NCBI RefSeq assembly: GCF_007997305.1
Contig: NZ_VORZ01000001.1
Span: 186,001 to 250,000 of the forward strand
Source: Psychrobacter frigidicola
GTDB lineage: Bacteria; Pseudomonadota; Gammaproteobacteria; Pseudomonadales; Moraxellaceae
Reading direction: 5' to 3'
DNA length: 64,000 bases
Below the pieces are notes generated by a model that made no database searches, was not told where the DNA came from, and was given only the letters and a program-made list of their open reading frames with translations. Made by a program: the position numbers and the translations under genes. Below, in pieces: positions 36,217 to 46,704 of this stretch. Each line of letters begins with the position of its first letter. Position 1 is the stretch's first letter.

Positions 36217-37266
36217 CTATTTCTCAGTAAATTTAGTGTCTACATTAATGGCATTTTTGAGCATAACCGCTGGCAAGCTAACGCCCTGCGCTTTGGCATG
36301 CTTGGGACTGACATATAAGGTCAGCTCATTCATCACTTCAGGTTTAATGGTATTGACCGCTTCACCATTTAATATGCGGTAAACCATCTTGCCAGTCACG
36401 CGGCCAAAGTCATAATCATTGACCCCAAGCGCTGCGGTTGCGCCGCGCTGTACACTAAATTCGTCAGAGGCAATAATTGGAATTCGTATCTCATTAGCGG
36501 CTAAAGTCATCGCTTCAAAAGCAGATGCTACGTTATTGTCAAATGAGGTGTAAATAATATCCGCACGGCCCTGCAAACTGCGGGTTGCCATGCCAATATC
36601 TGTAGGCCTATTGGCTGGAATGTCTAACAAGAATAAATTGCGTGCCGGTAGTACTTTTTTCAGCTCATTACGCAGCGATACTGAGTTGGCCTCACCTGGG
36701 CTATAGACATAACCGATGGTTTTTAAATCAGGCTTGATTTGCTGTAATAAGTCTAGCTGCGGGTTTAATGGTAGTTGGCTGGATAGACCCGTTAGATTGT
36801 CCTGAAACGGCTTGCCATCTGCAGTAAGTAATTTAGCGCCCATTGGGTCGGATACCGCAGTATAGACAATAGGAATGCTGGAAGTTGCCGAAACGATAGA
36901 CTGCGCAGAGGGCGTAGAGATTGCTACAATTGCATCGGGATTGTCACCCACAAACTGTTTGGCAATCTGGCCAGCAGTGGCAGTATTGCCTTGGGCGCTT
37001 TGGAAGTTAACTGTCAGGTTTTGACCTTCAATATAACCATTGTCTGCTAGCTCATCGATGATACCGCGGCGCATATCATCTAATGACGGATGCTCGACAA
37101 TCTGCGTGATAGCCAGTGTTTTAGCTGGTTTATTTGCAGTCGCAGCATTATCCGCCGTTGGCGCAGTTTCAGTAGAAGAGTTTGAGCAGCCCATTAGGCC
37201 AAGCATACTAATGGCACTAATAGCAGCTCCGCACAGGCTTAAGCGTAGAGTAGAAGCAATGGTCAT
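36217..37266 (-). CDS. ABC substrate-binding lipoprotein (PF04392), copy 1
   Basis: 349 residues; lipobox MLGLMGC with Cys near 27. The same blocks as its paralogue are present (VNFQSAQGNTATAGQIAKQF is identical), while ligand-pocket regions differ (YTAVSDPMGAKLLTADGKPF with a short insertion; SDEFSVQRGATAALGVNDYD). It is first in the minus-strand transporter set; no promoter was assigned with confidence. Same role as the paralogue, perhaps with a different ligand preference. Confidence 0.87.
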   Translation of the reverse strand: MTIASTLRLSLCGAAISAISMLGLMGCSNSSTETAPTADNAATANKPAKTLAITQIVEHPSLDDMRRGIIDELADNGYIEGQNLTVNFQSAQGNTATAGQIAKQFVGDNPDAIVAISTPSAQSIVSATSSIPIVYTAVSDPMGAKLLTADGKPFQDNLTGLSSQLPLNPQLDLLQQIKPDLKTIGYVYSPGEANSVSLRNELKKVLPARNLFLLDIPANRPTDIGMATRSLQGRADIIYTSFDNNVASAFEAMTLAANEIRIPIIASDEFSVQRGATAALGVNDYDFGRVTGKMVYRILNGEAVNTIKPEVMNELTLYVSPKHAKAQGVSLPAVMLKNAINVDTKFTEK

Positions 37267-37508
37267 TATTATTTTAACTCATAGGTTGGAAAATGCAGGT
37301 TAGGCAAGTCAATGCGAAGAGGCGAACACTAAAGTAATCGATTCGTTAGTTTATCAATGATTTAATTCTTTAATCTATCGACCAGAATAGCTATATTATG
37401 ACAGCAATAACACTTATCGCAATAAAAACTTAAAGCGGGTTCGTCATGGCAGTAAATAGAATAAAAAACAACGATTTTATTCTATAATTTTGGCGTTTTT
37501 ATCATAAA

Positions 37509-37533
37509 AAAAGATGCCATAATGACATCTTTT
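37509..37533 (-). terminator. Terminator of metG
   Basis: AAAAGATG (37509-37516) and CATCTTTT (37526-37533) form a stem which on the minus strand ends in seven T, about 40 bases after the metG stop. Confidence 0.75.
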
Positions 37534-37573
37534 CCATATTAACATAAAGGTTTAAACCAGTGCTTCTGTGACG

Positions 37574-39685
37574 TTAAGCCAGCACATCACCAACGATTGC
37601 CTCGTCTGGTAAAGTAATAACCACTAGGGCTGTTTTTGGGTCACCAGCGGACAATACCATACCTTCTGATATGCCAAATTTCATTGTACGCGGCGCAAGA
37701 TTAGTCACACAAATTACCTTTTTATTGACCAATTGCTCAGGCTCATAAAATTTACGGATACCACTAAACACATTGCGTGGCTTATCTTCACCAACATCTA
37801 GAGTAAACTGCAGCAACTTATCGGCGCCTTCCACATAATTACATTCTAAGACATGGGCAACTTTCATCTCAACCTTACTGAAATCGTCAATACCGATATA
37901 ATCAGTTAGTTTCGCACTGTCTGCAGTTGACTTAGCTTTAGTTGATTGAGTGTTTTTGGCAGCAGGCATGCTTGTAGTAGCTGATCTTGTGTCTGACGTA
38001 GCAGTTGCACCCAATGACGCTTTCGACGCTTCAACCATCGCTGCCACATCTTTCTCTTCAATACGCTGCATGAGTGGTTTGAACTTATTAATTTGATGTC
38101 CAAGTAGCCACTCATTGCGGCTAGCAAAGCTCAAGTTATCGATATTGAGGAACTCTTTGGCGTTGTTAGTAAGCTCTGGTAGAACTGGCGCAAGATAAAC
38201 CATCAATTGACGAAAGATGTTAATCGCAACCGAGCAGACGTCTTGGACTTCTTGCTCTGAGCCTTCAACCTTGGCGAGCGCCCACGGTTTTTTCTCATCG
38301 ATATATTCATTCGCTTTATCCGCGCACTGCATAATCAAGCGCATAGCTCGTGAGAATTCGCGGTTTTCATAAGCTGCGGCAATCTCATCACCAGTTTTAG
38401 TAATGTCTTCTAATAGACGTGGTTCTGCACAAATCTCTGTTAGCATGCCATCATATTTCTTAACCAAGAATCCTGCACTACGACTGGCAATGTTGACCAC
38501 TTTACCGACCATGTCAGAATTGACTTTTTGCATAAAGTCTTCTAAATCAAGATTGATATCCTCAACCTTATCAGACAGCTTACTGGCAAAGTAATAACGC
38601 AAATATTCAGGGTGCAAATGCTCAGCGTAAGTTTCAGCTTTGATGAAAGTACCGCGCGATTTACTCATCTTCTCGCCATTGACCATCAAAAAGCCGTGTG
38701 CAAAGACCCCAGTTGGCGTACGGAATTCACTGCCAGCCAGCATCGCTGGCCAAAACAGTGCATGGAAATAAACGATGTCTTTGCCAATGAAATGATAAAC
38801 CTCAGTTTTGTTCTCGTTTTCTGGCAGCCAATAGCGATCAAAGTCGAGGGCATTATCCGACCCAACACGTTTCTCGCACAGGTTCTTAAAGCTTGCCATA
38901 TAACCAACTGGGGCATCCAACCACACATAGAAATATTTGTCCGGCTCATCGCTTGGGGTATCTGGAATTTGAAAACCAAAATACGGCGCATCGCGGGAAA
39001 TATCCCAGCTGGTGAGACCAGCGTCAAACCACTCTTGTAGCTTATTGATAATAGAAGGTTGCAAACGATTGTCAGTGCGTGTCCAATCTTGCAAAAACTG
39101 ACTAAACTCTGGCAAGTCAAAGAAATAGTGCTTTGATGTTTTAAGTACGGGTGTGGCATCTGATAACGTTGAGCGTGGATCTTTTAATTCTGTAGCGTCA
39201 TAAGTCGTGCCGCATACTTCGCAGTTATCGCCGTATTGATCGGCAGCTGCGCATTCAGGACAAGTGCCTTTAACAAAACGATCCGCTAAAAACAGCTGTT
39301 TCTCAGGATCAAATAGCTGCTCGACATCTTTAGTAGATATGTGTCCAGCGCTATTAAGTCTACGGTAAATGAGCTCAGAGAAATGCTTGTTTTCTTCTGA
39401 ATGGGTCGTGTAATAATTATCAAAATTAATCAAAAATTTGGCAAAATCAGCTTCATGAGAGGCTTTAACGTTAGCAATTTGCTCTTCTGGGGTCACGCCA
39501 TTATCTTCGGCTTTGAGCATAATCGCCGTACCGTGTGCATCATCGGCGCAGACGTAGGTAACTTGATGACCTTGCGCTTTCATCGCCCGTGCCCAAATGT
39601 CAGTTTGAATATATTCGACAAGATGGCCTAAATGAATATCACCGTTGGCGTAGGGCAAGGCACTGGTTACTAGAATTTCACGCAC
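37574..39685 (-). CDS. metG: Methionyl-tRNA synthetase
   Basis: A 703-residue class I synthetase that charges tRNA-Met. Motifs: [12 protein letters not shown] (HIGH box, about 10-21), the zinc knuckle [18 protein letters not shown] (about 140-157), [11 protein letters not shown] (KMSKS, about 332-342) and an anticodon-binding helical domain. A Ser/Thr/Ala-rich linker (about 560-590) leads to the C-terminal EMAP-II-like tRNA-binding domain (about 597-703: [16 protein letters not shown]), which drives dimerisation. Length is as expected for the two-domain gammaproteobacterial type. Confidence 0.97.
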   Translation of the reverse strand: MREILVTSALPYANGDIHLGHLVEYIQTDIWARAMKAQGHQVTYVCADDAHGTAIMLKAEDNGVTPEEQIANVKASHEADFAKFLINFDNYYTTHSEENKHFSELIYRRLNSAGHISTKDVEQLFDPEKQLFLADRFVKGTCPECAAADQYGDNCEVCGTTYDATELKDPRSTLSDATPVLKTSKHYFFDLPEFSQFLQDWTRTDNRLQPSIINKLQEWFDAGLTSWDISRDAPYFGFQIPDTPSDEPDKYFYVWLDAPVGYMASFKNLCEKRVGSDNALDFDRYWLPENENKTEVYHFIGKDIVYFHALFWPAMLAGSEFRTPTGVFAHGFLMVNGEKMSKSRGTFIKAETYAEHLHPEYLRYYFASKLSDKVEDINLDLEDFMQKVNSDMVGKVVNIASRSAGFLVKKYDGMLTEICAEPRLLEDITKTGDEIAAAYENREFSRAMRLIMQCADKANEYIDEKKPWALAKVEGSEQEVQDVCSVAINIFRQLMVYLAPVLPELTNNAKEFLNIDNLSFASRNEWLLGHQINKFKPLMQRIEEKDVAAMVEASKASLGATATSDTRSATTSMPAAKNTQSTKAKSTADSAKLTDYIGIDDFSKVEMKVAHVLECNYVEGADKLLQFTLDVGEDKPRNVFSGIRKFYEPEQLVNKKVICVTNLAPRTMKFGISEGMVLSAGDPKTALVVITLPDEAIVGDVLA

Positions 39686-40553
39686 AAAATCACCTATGTT
39701 TCAGTATAAAGGGGTTAATTAGTAGACGTCAGCCTTTAGCTGTGATCAAATTATGGTCGAAAATAGCGAGATACGCTAATTATAAATAGTGAGCTGAAGA
39801 CCTGACGTTATAAAAACGAAAAATTGTGTTTATGATACCGTAATTTGAGTAAATTTGTGACCTTAGTTTATTATTAAAATAAGCAGTTAATTCTATACTG
39901 TCTATATGTGATTTTTATTATTGGTTAGTTAGTATTGATACAGTCAAATGGATATAAATTACTCAGCTTTTTGCTTTTGAAATTATTTAAGTTTGATATA
40001 ACTTTTTATTTGGTTAACCCTAACTTTGTTCATTCAATAATAATCATAAATTAACCTGCAATAGTTCGATAAATAGTTTATATTAAGTGAGCACTAAATC
40101 CAACGGATGGATATCAGCGTGCGCTACACATTGTTTTTAGCCCTATTCTTAAATTAGATGCTACCTATAATGTCCATAAAGATATTGCCCGTCCAATACG
40201 ATTCAATCTAAATCCATAAAAATCAACCTATTTATATTACTGCTCAACTCCTCGTGTCTATTAAAATAAAATGGTTTGTTCGCTATCCTATTATTATCTA
40301 TAAGCATTATTTTATCTAAAGTCTGTTAATCAAAATATGCCTTTGGCACATCTAAACATGCATTGAACATTCTCTAAGTAGCAGCATTTGACGGGCTGTT
40401 ACTTATTCAAAACTGCGCAATAAGAAGGATATCTATTGCGTGTTAACCCTTGGTATGGCTTTAATACGCAATAATAGTGGCACAAGTCAACTGCCTGCCA
40501 TAACGCTTGCATATTGCTGCTACAACCACACTTACCCATAATAAGGACAATAT
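39686..40553. other. Long intergenic stretch between metG and the hydroxybutyrate dehydrogenase gene
   Basis: 868 bases, strongly A+T-rich, with no credible gene. It must hold the metG and bdhA promoters. A 42-codon open stretch without a start at 40091-40219 (LNPTDGYQRALHIV..., ending RPIRFNLNP) looks protein-like and may be a gene remnant, but I cannot name a family. Confidence 0.4.
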
Positions 40554-41354
40554 ATGGCGACTCAAATACAACAAGACTTGACAGGCAAGGTAGCCTTAAT
40601 CACCGGTGCAGCAGCTGGTATCGGACGTGACATCGCAGAGACTTATGCCAAAGCGGGTGCTGTCGTCGGCATCGCTGATATCGATACTGAAGGCGCGCAA
40701 GAAACCGTTGATATTATTACTAAAGCGGGCGGCAAAGCGCTGGCAATCAATATGGACGTCAGATCCGAAGATGCTGTCAACAATGGCGTCAAACAGCTGG
40801 TCGATACTTTTGGTGGCATTGATATTTTGGTTTCTAACGCAGGGATTCAGCTCATTGATCCTATTAATAAAATGAGTTTTGAGAATTGGAAAAATTTGCT
40901 AGCCACGCATTTAGATGGTGGGTTTTTGACTACTAAAGCTGCCGTAGAATATATGTATAAAGATAATAAAGGTGGCACAATCATCTATATCGGCTCCATT
41001 CATGCTCATGATGCGTCCCTATTTAAAGCGCCTTATATTACTGCTAAGCACGGCTTACTGGGCCTATGCCGTGCCGTTGCCAAAGAAGGCGCACCGCACA
41101 ATGTGCGCTCGCATATGATATCTCCAGGCTTTGTGAGAACGGCCATGGTTAATGACCAAATTCCGTTACAAGCTGCTCAAAAAGGCATCACAGAAGACGA
41201 AGTGGTCAATGACATAATGTTGGTCAATACGCTTAATAAAGAATTTACCACCATTGAGGATGTATCACAAACGGCACTATTCTTAGCCGCATTCCCAACC
41301 AATGTCTTTACCGGTCAGTCTATCAACGCCAGTCATGGTTGGTGCATGAGATAA
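40554..41354 (+). CDS. bdhA: 3-hydroxybutyrate dehydrogenase (SDR family)
   Basis: A 266-residue NAD-dependent short-chain dehydrogenase: TGAAAGIG cofactor loop (about 17-24), NAG (about 94-96), catalytic Ser in IGSIHAH, then Tyr and Lys in [12 protein letters not shown] (about 159-170). The tail [20 protein letters not shown] with [13 protein letters not shown] is characteristic of bacterial 3-hydroxybutyrate dehydrogenases (poly-hydroxybutyrate type). It interconverts 3-hydroxybutyrate and acetoacetate. No polyhydroxybutyrate genes are adjacent. It is monocistronic with its own terminator. Confidence 0.85.
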   Translation: MATQIQQDLTGKVALITGAAAGIGRDIAETYAKAGAVVGIADIDTEGAQETVDIITKAGGKALAINMDVRSEDAVNNGVKQLVDTFGGIDILVSNAGIQLIDPINKMSFENWKNLLATHLDGGFLTTKAAVEYMYKDNKGGTIIYIGSIHAHDASLFKAPYITAKHGLLGLCRAVAKEGAPHNVRSHMISPGFVRTAMVNDQIPLQAAQKGITEDEVVNDIMLVNTLNKEFTTIEDVSQTALFLAAFPTNVFTGQSINASHGWCMR

Positions 41355-41416
41355 TTTTTTAAGTTCATTTTTTATAAATTAAAGAACTATAAGATAAAAA
41401 AATAAGTTTTGAATTA

Positions 41417-41452
41417 CCACAACGCGAGTTTTACTGGCGTTGTGGTTTTTTT
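41417..41452 (+). terminator. Terminator of the hydroxybutyrate dehydrogenase gene
   Basis: CCACAACGC (41417-41425) and GCGTTGTGG (41437-41445) pair perfectly, followed by seven T. Confidence 0.9.
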
Positions 41453-41528
41453 ATAGGTATTGTGTGCTCACAATTACCTTAGGAATCTTGCGTGCTGATA
41501 TCTTGAATCTCAAACCTATAATAAACTG

Positions 41529-41728
41529 AACAGTTGAAAACTGTTGAAGGTCAGTACCTTTTTTATTAGGCTCAGTATTTACTAGGCTCAGTGAGCTGTA
41601 TTTGGTGTTATGTTCAGTAAAGCGGTATGATGTGCGTCTAATTAATTTAAAAATTATGATATTAATAATAAACATCTTAGCATCTCGTTTTCTATTAACT
41701 TGAGCCAATGATATTGGCTCTTTTTATT
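41529..41728 (+). promoter_or_regulatory. Structured leader upstream of mgtE with terminator-like hairpins
   Basis: Three hairpins: AACAGTT/AACTGTT (41529-41545), AAGGT/ACCTT followed by T6 (41547-41564), and GAGCCAAT/ATTGGCTC followed by T5 (41702-41725), the last ending about 60 bases before the mgtE start. Two copies of GGCTCA (41569-41574, 41585-41590) can pair with TGAGCC (41701-41706), which would open the last hairpin. This is the layout of a transcription-attenuation leader. I do not recognise a known Mg2+ riboswitch class. Confidence 0.45.
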
Positions 41729-41785
41729 GATTCTATTGAAGGGCGCTTGTTGCACCGTTTTAGGGTCGTACGGAGTAAAAAAATA

Positions 41786-43123
41786 ATGAACTATGAAACC
41801 CTTGCGTTGACGTTAAGCAATGCGATCGAACAACAACGTTTTGATGAAGCGATTAATCAGGTTCAAGCTTTACGTCCCATTGATACAGCTGATATATTAG
41901 CGCTAGTTAAACCATCGCTTGGTTGGCAGCTATTAGAGCGTCTGCCGAATCGCTCCACGATTTTTTCTTACCTAGAAGATAATGTTCAGGTGGCTTTAGC
42001 ACAAGAGTTTCCTCGGGACAGTATGGCAAGATTGGTCGGTGAAATGCCTTCTGATGAACGTGCTGATTTATATAACTATCTGGATCAAGACCAACGTGAT
42101 GCTCTATTACCGGCACTGGCACAAGCGATGCGCGAAGATATTCGCAGGCTAGCAGCCTATGAAGAAGGTACGGCTGGGGCTTTAATGAGCTCTGATTACG
42201 CCACTTTAGGAGCAGAGATGAATGTTTCTGAGGCACTGGCTGCTTTGCGACTAGAAGCCCCTGATGCAGAAACTATTTATCACGCCTACGTGATTGACGA
42301 ACAGCGTAAATTATTAGGGGTCGTATCGCTACGCACCTTAATTTTAGCGTCTCCGGAGCAGTTAATTGGCGATATCATGGTTAGCTCTGTTGTGTCTTCC
42401 AATGTTAACGAAGATCAAGAAGACGTTGCTAAAACCGTTGCCCGTTATGACTTGATTGCTTTACCAATCATTGATGATAGTGGTGCGTTAGTAGGTATCG
42501 TAACTCATGATGATGCGATGGATGTCGCGAGCGATGAGGCTACCGATGACTTTCATAAGTCAGGTGGTGTTTCTACCATGGTTGGCCGATTAAAAGATGT
42601 CAGCATTAGTATTTTGTATCGCAAGCGCGTATTTTGGCTGGTATTTTTAGTATTTGGTAATCTGTTTTCTGGGTTGGGTATTTCACACTTTGAAGATGTA
42701 ATTGCCGCTAACTTAGTATTGGTATTTTTCTTACCCTTGTTAGTCGATAGTGGCGGTAACGCCGGTTCTCAGTCTGCCACCTTAATGGTACGAGCTCTCG
42801 CGACTGGTGATGTGGTGATGCGCGACTGGTTCTCACTATTAGGCCGAGAAGCAATGGTGGCGTTATTACTGGGCGCTACCATGGCAGTCGCTATTTCTAT
42901 CATCGGTTATATCCGTGGTGATGCAGTGGTGTCTTTAGTGTTAGCGCTTAGCATGATGTGCGTCGTAATGATTGGCTGTGTGATTGGTATGAGTTTGCCT
43001 TTCGTACTTAATAAACTTGGCTTTGACCCTGCTACTGCCAGTGCGCCATTGATAACGTCGGTATGTGACGCCTCGGGTGTGCTTATTTATCTATTTATTG
43101 CCTCAAAGTTTTTAACGGTATAA
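41786..43123 (+). CDS. mgtE: Magnesium transporter MgtE
   Basis: 445 residues from the ATG at 41786 (GGAG at 41772-41775); an upstream in-frame ATG at 41708 falls in the terminator hairpin and is unlikely. Domains in order: helical MgtE N domain (about 30-125), two CBS domains (about 130-245; GTAGALMSSDYATL marks their start), a connecting helix and five membrane segments (about 280-445). VDSGGNAGSQSATLMVRALA is the Mg2+-pore signature. The CBS/N domains close the channel when cytoplasmic Mg2+ is high. Expression may also be set by the leader. Confidence 0.93.
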   Translation: MNYETLALTLSNAIEQQRFDEAINQVQALRPIDTADILALVKPSLGWQLLERLPNRSTIFSYLEDNVQVALAQEFPRDSMARLVGEMPSDERADLYNYLDQDQRDALLPALAQAMREDIRRLAAYEEGTAGALMSSDYATLGAEMNVSEALAALRLEAPDAETIYHAYVIDEQRKLLGVVSLRTLILASPEQLIGDIMVSSVVSSNVNEDQEDVAKTVARYDLIALPIIDDSGALVGIVTHDDAMDVASDEATDDFHKSGGVSTMVGRLKDVSISILYRKRVFWLVFLVFGNLFSGLGISHFEDVIAANLVLVFFLPLLVDSGGNAGSQSATLMVRALATGDVVMRDWFSLLGREAMVALLLGATMAVAISIIGYIRGDAVVSLVLALSMMCVVMIGCVIGMSLPFVLNKLGFDPATASAPLITSVCDASGVLIYLFIASKFLTV

Positions 43124-43306
43124 ATACCTCGGCTGAAGCTATGAGCTATTAGTGTTATGGTTTTTTTATGTACCTAATTCAGCTACACTGTTGTGATTAA
43201 AAGGTTTAATGGACTTACTGGTTATTCATACCTGCTAAGTCAATTTATTATTAATGGTTAGAATAATAATGACATTCATATATTCATAACGACAGAGAAG
43301 GTAGCT

Positions 43307-44524
43307 ATGTTTAACTTTATAAAAAAAATAACCGCGTCAAAATCTGAGACCCCGCAGCAACAAGCAGTACGTGATAGCGCCGTTGACAAGGTGCTACTGG
43401 ATTATAACGTAGGTAATGTAAGTATTTCACAAATGGTAACTGGTCTAGATCGTGATGGTGACCAGCTCACTTTAGAGTTGCGCTTGCCGCAAGATTGCGA
43501 CCCTGAAATGATTCAACAAGAGCTTGGAAACTTGTTGCATCCGCACGGTATTAAAGCGATTCATATGAATGTACGTCTGCCAGCACCAGCTAAAGGGGAG
43601 GCTAAAACCTTGCCCAAGCAAATGCCTAAAACCACCGATGCCATGGGTAATAATAGCAAAGCAACCTCGAAGCCAAGCCCGAATGCAGAACCACCTATTA
43701 CCAAGGCGGCGCCAACCCAAGCATCACTGTCTCCTCATCCTCATATTCGCCATATTATTGTTGTAGCCTCTGGTAAAGGCGGTGTCGGTAAATCAACCAC
43801 TACCGTTAATATTGCCTTGGCATTACAAAAGCTTGGTAACCGCGTTGGTGTACTCGATGCGGATATTTATGGGCCTAGTATGCCAACCATGCTAGGGGTA
43901 GCTAATATAAAGCCTGAGTTAGAGAACGAACAATTTATACCTATTAATGCTCATGGTATGGCAATGTTGTCTATTGGCAGCTTGCTTGATGATGACAATA
44001 CGCCTGTTGCTTGGCGCGGGCCAAAAGCGACAGGCGCATTAATGCAATTATATAACCAAACCAATTGGCCACAGCTTGATTATTTAGTCATTGATATGCC
44101 CCCTGGTACCGGTGACATTCAGTTAACCTTGGCGCAGCGCATTCCAGTAACTGGCGCGGTTATTGTCACCACCCCGCAGCATATTGCCCTACTTGATGCC
44201 CAAAAAGGCATTGAGATGTTTAATAAAACTAATATTCCTGTGCTGGGTGTGGTCGAGAATATGGCGCTACATACTTGTAGCAATTGCGGTCATACCGAAG
44301 CCATTTTTGGGGTTGGCGGCGGTGACCGTATCGCAGAACAGTATCAGGTTCCGCTATTAGGTCGGCTGCCGTTAGCCGTTGGCATCCGTGCGCAAGTGGA
44401 TAAAGGCGTACCGAGCGTCTTGGCTGATGATGAATTTGCGCCGTACTATATAAGTATTGCCAAAAATATCGAAGCCAATATCGATAAATTTGCAAAGCCT
44501 GTTGATGATAAGCGTATTTTTTAG
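43307..44524 (+). CDS. apbC: Iron-sulfur carrier P-loop ATPase ApbC/Mrp
   Basis: 405 residues: an N-terminal MIP18/DUF59-like domain (about 20-95), a Pro/Ala/Lys-rich linker, then a MinD/Mrp ATPase with deviant Walker A SGKGGVGKS (about 155-163), DADIYGPSMP (about 184-193), DMPPGTGD and the Fe-S-binding CSNCG (about 323-327). It binds and passes 4Fe-4S clusters to target apoenzymes. In many gammaproteobacteria it neighbours metG; here two genes stand between. Confidence 0.93.
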   Translation: MFNFIKKITASKSETPQQQAVRDSAVDKVLLDYNVGNVSISQMVTGLDRDGDQLTLELRLPQDCDPEMIQQELGNLLHPHGIKAIHMNVRLPAPAKGEAKTLPKQMPKTTDAMGNNSKATSKPSPNAEPPITKAAPTQASLSPHPHIRHIIVVASGKGGVGKSTTTVNIALALQKLGNRVGVLDADIYGPSMPTMLGVANIKPELENEQFIPINAHGMAMLSIGSLLDDDNTPVAWRGPKATGALMQLYNQTNWPQLDYLVIDMPPGTGDIQLTLAQRIPVTGAVIVTTPQHIALLDAQKGIEMFNKTNIPVLGVVENMALHTCSNCGHTEAIFGVGGGDRIAEQYQVPLLGRLPLAVGIRAQVDKGVPSVLADDEFAPYYISIAKNIEANIDKFAKPVDDKRIF

Positions 44525-44637
44525 AGAAATTAAGCAAGTTTACTATGTTGGCGAGGGGATTTTAAACGCTAAGGTGCTATAAATTGAGTCTACAGTTACG
44601 TATAATCCCCGCTATTGAATGTTTTTAAGGAATAACA

Positions 44638-45213
44638 ATGTCTATCAAGTCTGACCGCTGGATTCGAAAAATGGCTGAAGAGCACGGCATGATTGAACCA
44701 TTTGAAGCTGGTCAAGTGCGTTTTAATGACAAAGGCGAACGCTTGGTCAGCTACGGCACCTCAAGCTATGGTTATGATGTACGCTGCGCACCAGAGTTTA
44801 AAGTGTTTACCAACGTGCATTCAGTAGTCGTTGACCCGAAGAACTTCGATGAAAGAAGCTTTATTGATATTGTCGGTGATGAGTGTATTATTCCACCTAA
44901 TTCATTTGCCTTGGCGCGTACGGTGGAGTATTTCCGCATCCCACGTGATGTGCTGACCATCTGCCTTGGTAAATCGACTTATGCCCGTTGCGGTATTATC
45001 GTTAATGTCACGCCACTTGAGCCTGAGTGGGAAGGGCATGTCACGTTGGAGTTTAGCAATACCACTAATTTGCCGGCCCGTATTTATGCGGGTGAAGGCG
45101 TGGCGCAAATGTTGTTTTTCCAAAGTGATGCTGACGATGTTTGTGAGACCAGCTATAAAGATCGCGGTGGTAAATACCAAGGTCAAACAGGTGTGACATT
45201 ACCAAAAACTTAG
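44638..45213 (+). CDS. dcd: dCTP deaminase
   Basis: A 191-residue enzyme that deaminates dCTP to dUTP, feeding dUMP for thymidylate synthesis. Conserved blocks: SSYGYDVRC (about 43-51), [10 protein letters not shown] (about 111-120) with the substrate-binding Ser-Arg pair, [20 protein letters not shown] (about 123-142) with the catalytic Glu, and [10 protein letters not shown]. The length matches the E. coli enzyme. It follows apbC by 113 bases. Confidence 0.96.
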   Translation: MSIKSDRWIRKMAEEHGMIEPFEAGQVRFNDKGERLVSYGTSSYGYDVRCAPEFKVFTNVHSVVVDPKNFDERSFIDIVGDECIIPPNSFALARTVEYFRIPRDVLTICLGKSTYARCGIIVNVTPLEPEWEGHVTLEFSNTTNLPARIYAGEGVAQMLFFQSDADDVCETSYKDRGGKYQGQTGVTLPKT

Positions 45214-45234
45214 TAAGTATCAATATTTAGACAT

Positions 45235-45273
45235 AAAAAAGCTGGGCGTAATTGATACGTCCAGCTTTTTTTT
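45235..45273. terminator. Bidirectional terminator between dcd and sspB
   Basis: AAAAAAGCTGGGCG (45235-45248) pairs with CGTCCAGCTTTTTT (45258-45271), with A and T runs on both sides. It serves dcd and the converging ssp operon. Confidence 0.88.
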
Positions 45274-45290
45274 GGCAGCAGTTATTATTG

Positions 45291-45731
45291 TTATTTTAAA
45301 ACTTTTAGTCCTGCTTTATTGTCACGTTTGGGCTTAGGCGTGGCCGTAGTATTGTTTGTTTTAGGTAATGACGCCGAATCTTGTTCTGGATGATAGTCAT
45401 CATATTCATTAGGATCAAAAAACATTCCTTGTGAATTCTCTTTAGCATAAATGCCTAATACTGCAGTAATTGGTACCCAGATCTCCTGCGATACCCCACC
45501 AAAACGTGCACTAAAATGAATATAATCATTTTCCATACTCATATTACCGGTGGCACGGCTCGCGATATTAAGAACAATACGTCCATCTTGCACATGTTCA
45601 GTCGGAATCTGTACGTTCTTAGCGGTTGCATCGACCATTAGATAAGGCGTAAGTGCGTTATCCTCTATCCAGTGATAAAGCGCGCGTACCATATAGGGAC
45701 GGGTGGGAGTAATAGAAGTAGTGTCGCTCAT
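45291..45731 (-). CDS. sspB: ClpXP adaptor protein SspB
   Basis: A 146-residue adaptor that delivers ssrA-tagged proteins to ClpXP. The folded part (about 8-105) has RPYMVRALYHWIEDNALTPY, VLNIASRATGNM and SARFGGVSQEIWVP. A flexible linker ends in the ClpX-docking tail (NKAGLKVLK), which matches the usual C-terminal LKVVK-type motif. It follows sspA by 89 bases on the same strand. Confidence 0.95.
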   Translation of the reverse strand: MSDTTSITPTRPYMVRALYHWIEDNALTPYLMVDATAKNVQIPTEHVQDGRIVLNIASRATGNMSMENDYIHFSARFGGVSQEIWVPITAVLGIYAKENSQGMFFDPNEYDDYHPEQDSASLPKTNNTTATPKPKRDNKAGLKVLK

Positions 45732-45820
45732 CTGATGCTTTCCTATATGAATATGATTAAATAATGATTTATTTAGTGGTCTTATTGTTATGTAATTTAA
45801 TACTTATCAAAAAAGCTTAC

Positions 45821-46435
45821 TCAGCGAATGCTTGCTTGAAAGCTTTTGCGTTCAAATACTCGCGTTTGGTAGTCGAGCAGCGGACGGCTAATAGCAGGCG
45901 GCAAGACAATATCCATCTCCTCTAAGCGCCATAATAGAGGTGCTAAAAGCACATCGCACCAGCCGAAATCATCTGCCATAAAATAAGATTTATGAGCGAA
46001 CAACGGTGATAAAGTAATCAAAGAATCCGCCAGCTGTTTTTTGGCTAAGGTCGATTGAGCTTTATTAAAACTGTCAGGGTGCATCAATAAGCGTTTACCT
46101 AATACCAGCCAATCACGCTGAATACGCCACGCCAGTTGTCTGAACTGGGCGCGCTCTTGCGGGGTATCTGGCAGCAGTTTGTTAGTATGATAACGCTCTT
46201 CTAAGTATTCAAAGATAACGTTAATCTCATAGAGTGCAATTTCACGTTGCTGCAGCACTGGCAAGGTATGATAAGGATTAAGCTCAGTCAAGTCTTCAGG
46301 ACGCTCTGAATGCAGGCGTGATAAATAATAGGCTAGCTTCTTTTCTTCAAGTATTAAGCGCACTACATGACTGTCGTAGCCATCGTCAGCGTACAGAATC
46401 AGCTGACTACTTGGAATGTTATTCGCATCAATCAT
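45821..46435 (-). CDS. sspA: Stringent starvation protein A
   Basis: A 204-residue GST-fold protein that binds RNA polymerase and acts in stationary phase and acid tolerance. It has a thioredoxin-like N domain (about 12-90: LILYADDGYDSHVVRLILEE, then NPYHTLPVL) and a helical C domain with GWCDVLLAPLLWRLEEM. The catalytic Ser/Cys of true GSTs is absent, as in other SspA. First gene of the sspA-sspB operon, downstream of petABC. Confidence 0.94.
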   Translation of the reverse strand: MIDANNIPSSQLILYADDGYDSHVVRLILEEKKLAYYLSRLHSERPEDLTELNPYHTLPVLQQREIALYEINVIFEYLEERYHTNKLLPDTPQERAQFRQLAWRIQRDWLVLGKRLLMHPDSFNKAQSTLAKKQLADSLITLSPLFAHKSYFMADDFGWCDVLLAPLLWRLEEMDIVLPPAISRPLLDYQTRVFERKSFQASIR

Positions 46436-46636
46436 GAGAGCCTATTGTTATGTGTTAAGGTTGTTATCGTAAACAAAGTGGCTCTCTTTATCAAGGTAGT
46501 AAGCGTAAGCTACGCTTTAATAGCAATGTTGAGCTTATCAAATATGCATTTTAAATCTTTGATTTGAGTAACATATGAATAACTATATAACTAAGTGAAA
46601 AAAATATAATCTAGCAATACATGTATGAGATACAAG

Positions 46637-46667
46637 AAAAAAGCACTACCGAAGTAGTGCTTTTTTT
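46637..46667. terminator. Terminator of petABC
   Basis: AAAAAAGCACTAC, a four-base loop and GTAGTGCTTTTTTT form a perfect stem at 46637-46667, 38 bases after the petC stop. T and A runs on both sides allow function in either direction. Confidence 0.9.
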
Positions 46668-46704
46668 GTGCTTGTATATAGTACTTAGTCTTTGCTTTGT
46701 TAGC

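Noticed and set aside
41708..41785. Earlier mgtE start
   Set aside because: It begins inside the terminator hairpin and its extra residues are not typical of MgtE; the ATG at 41786 has a GGAG site.
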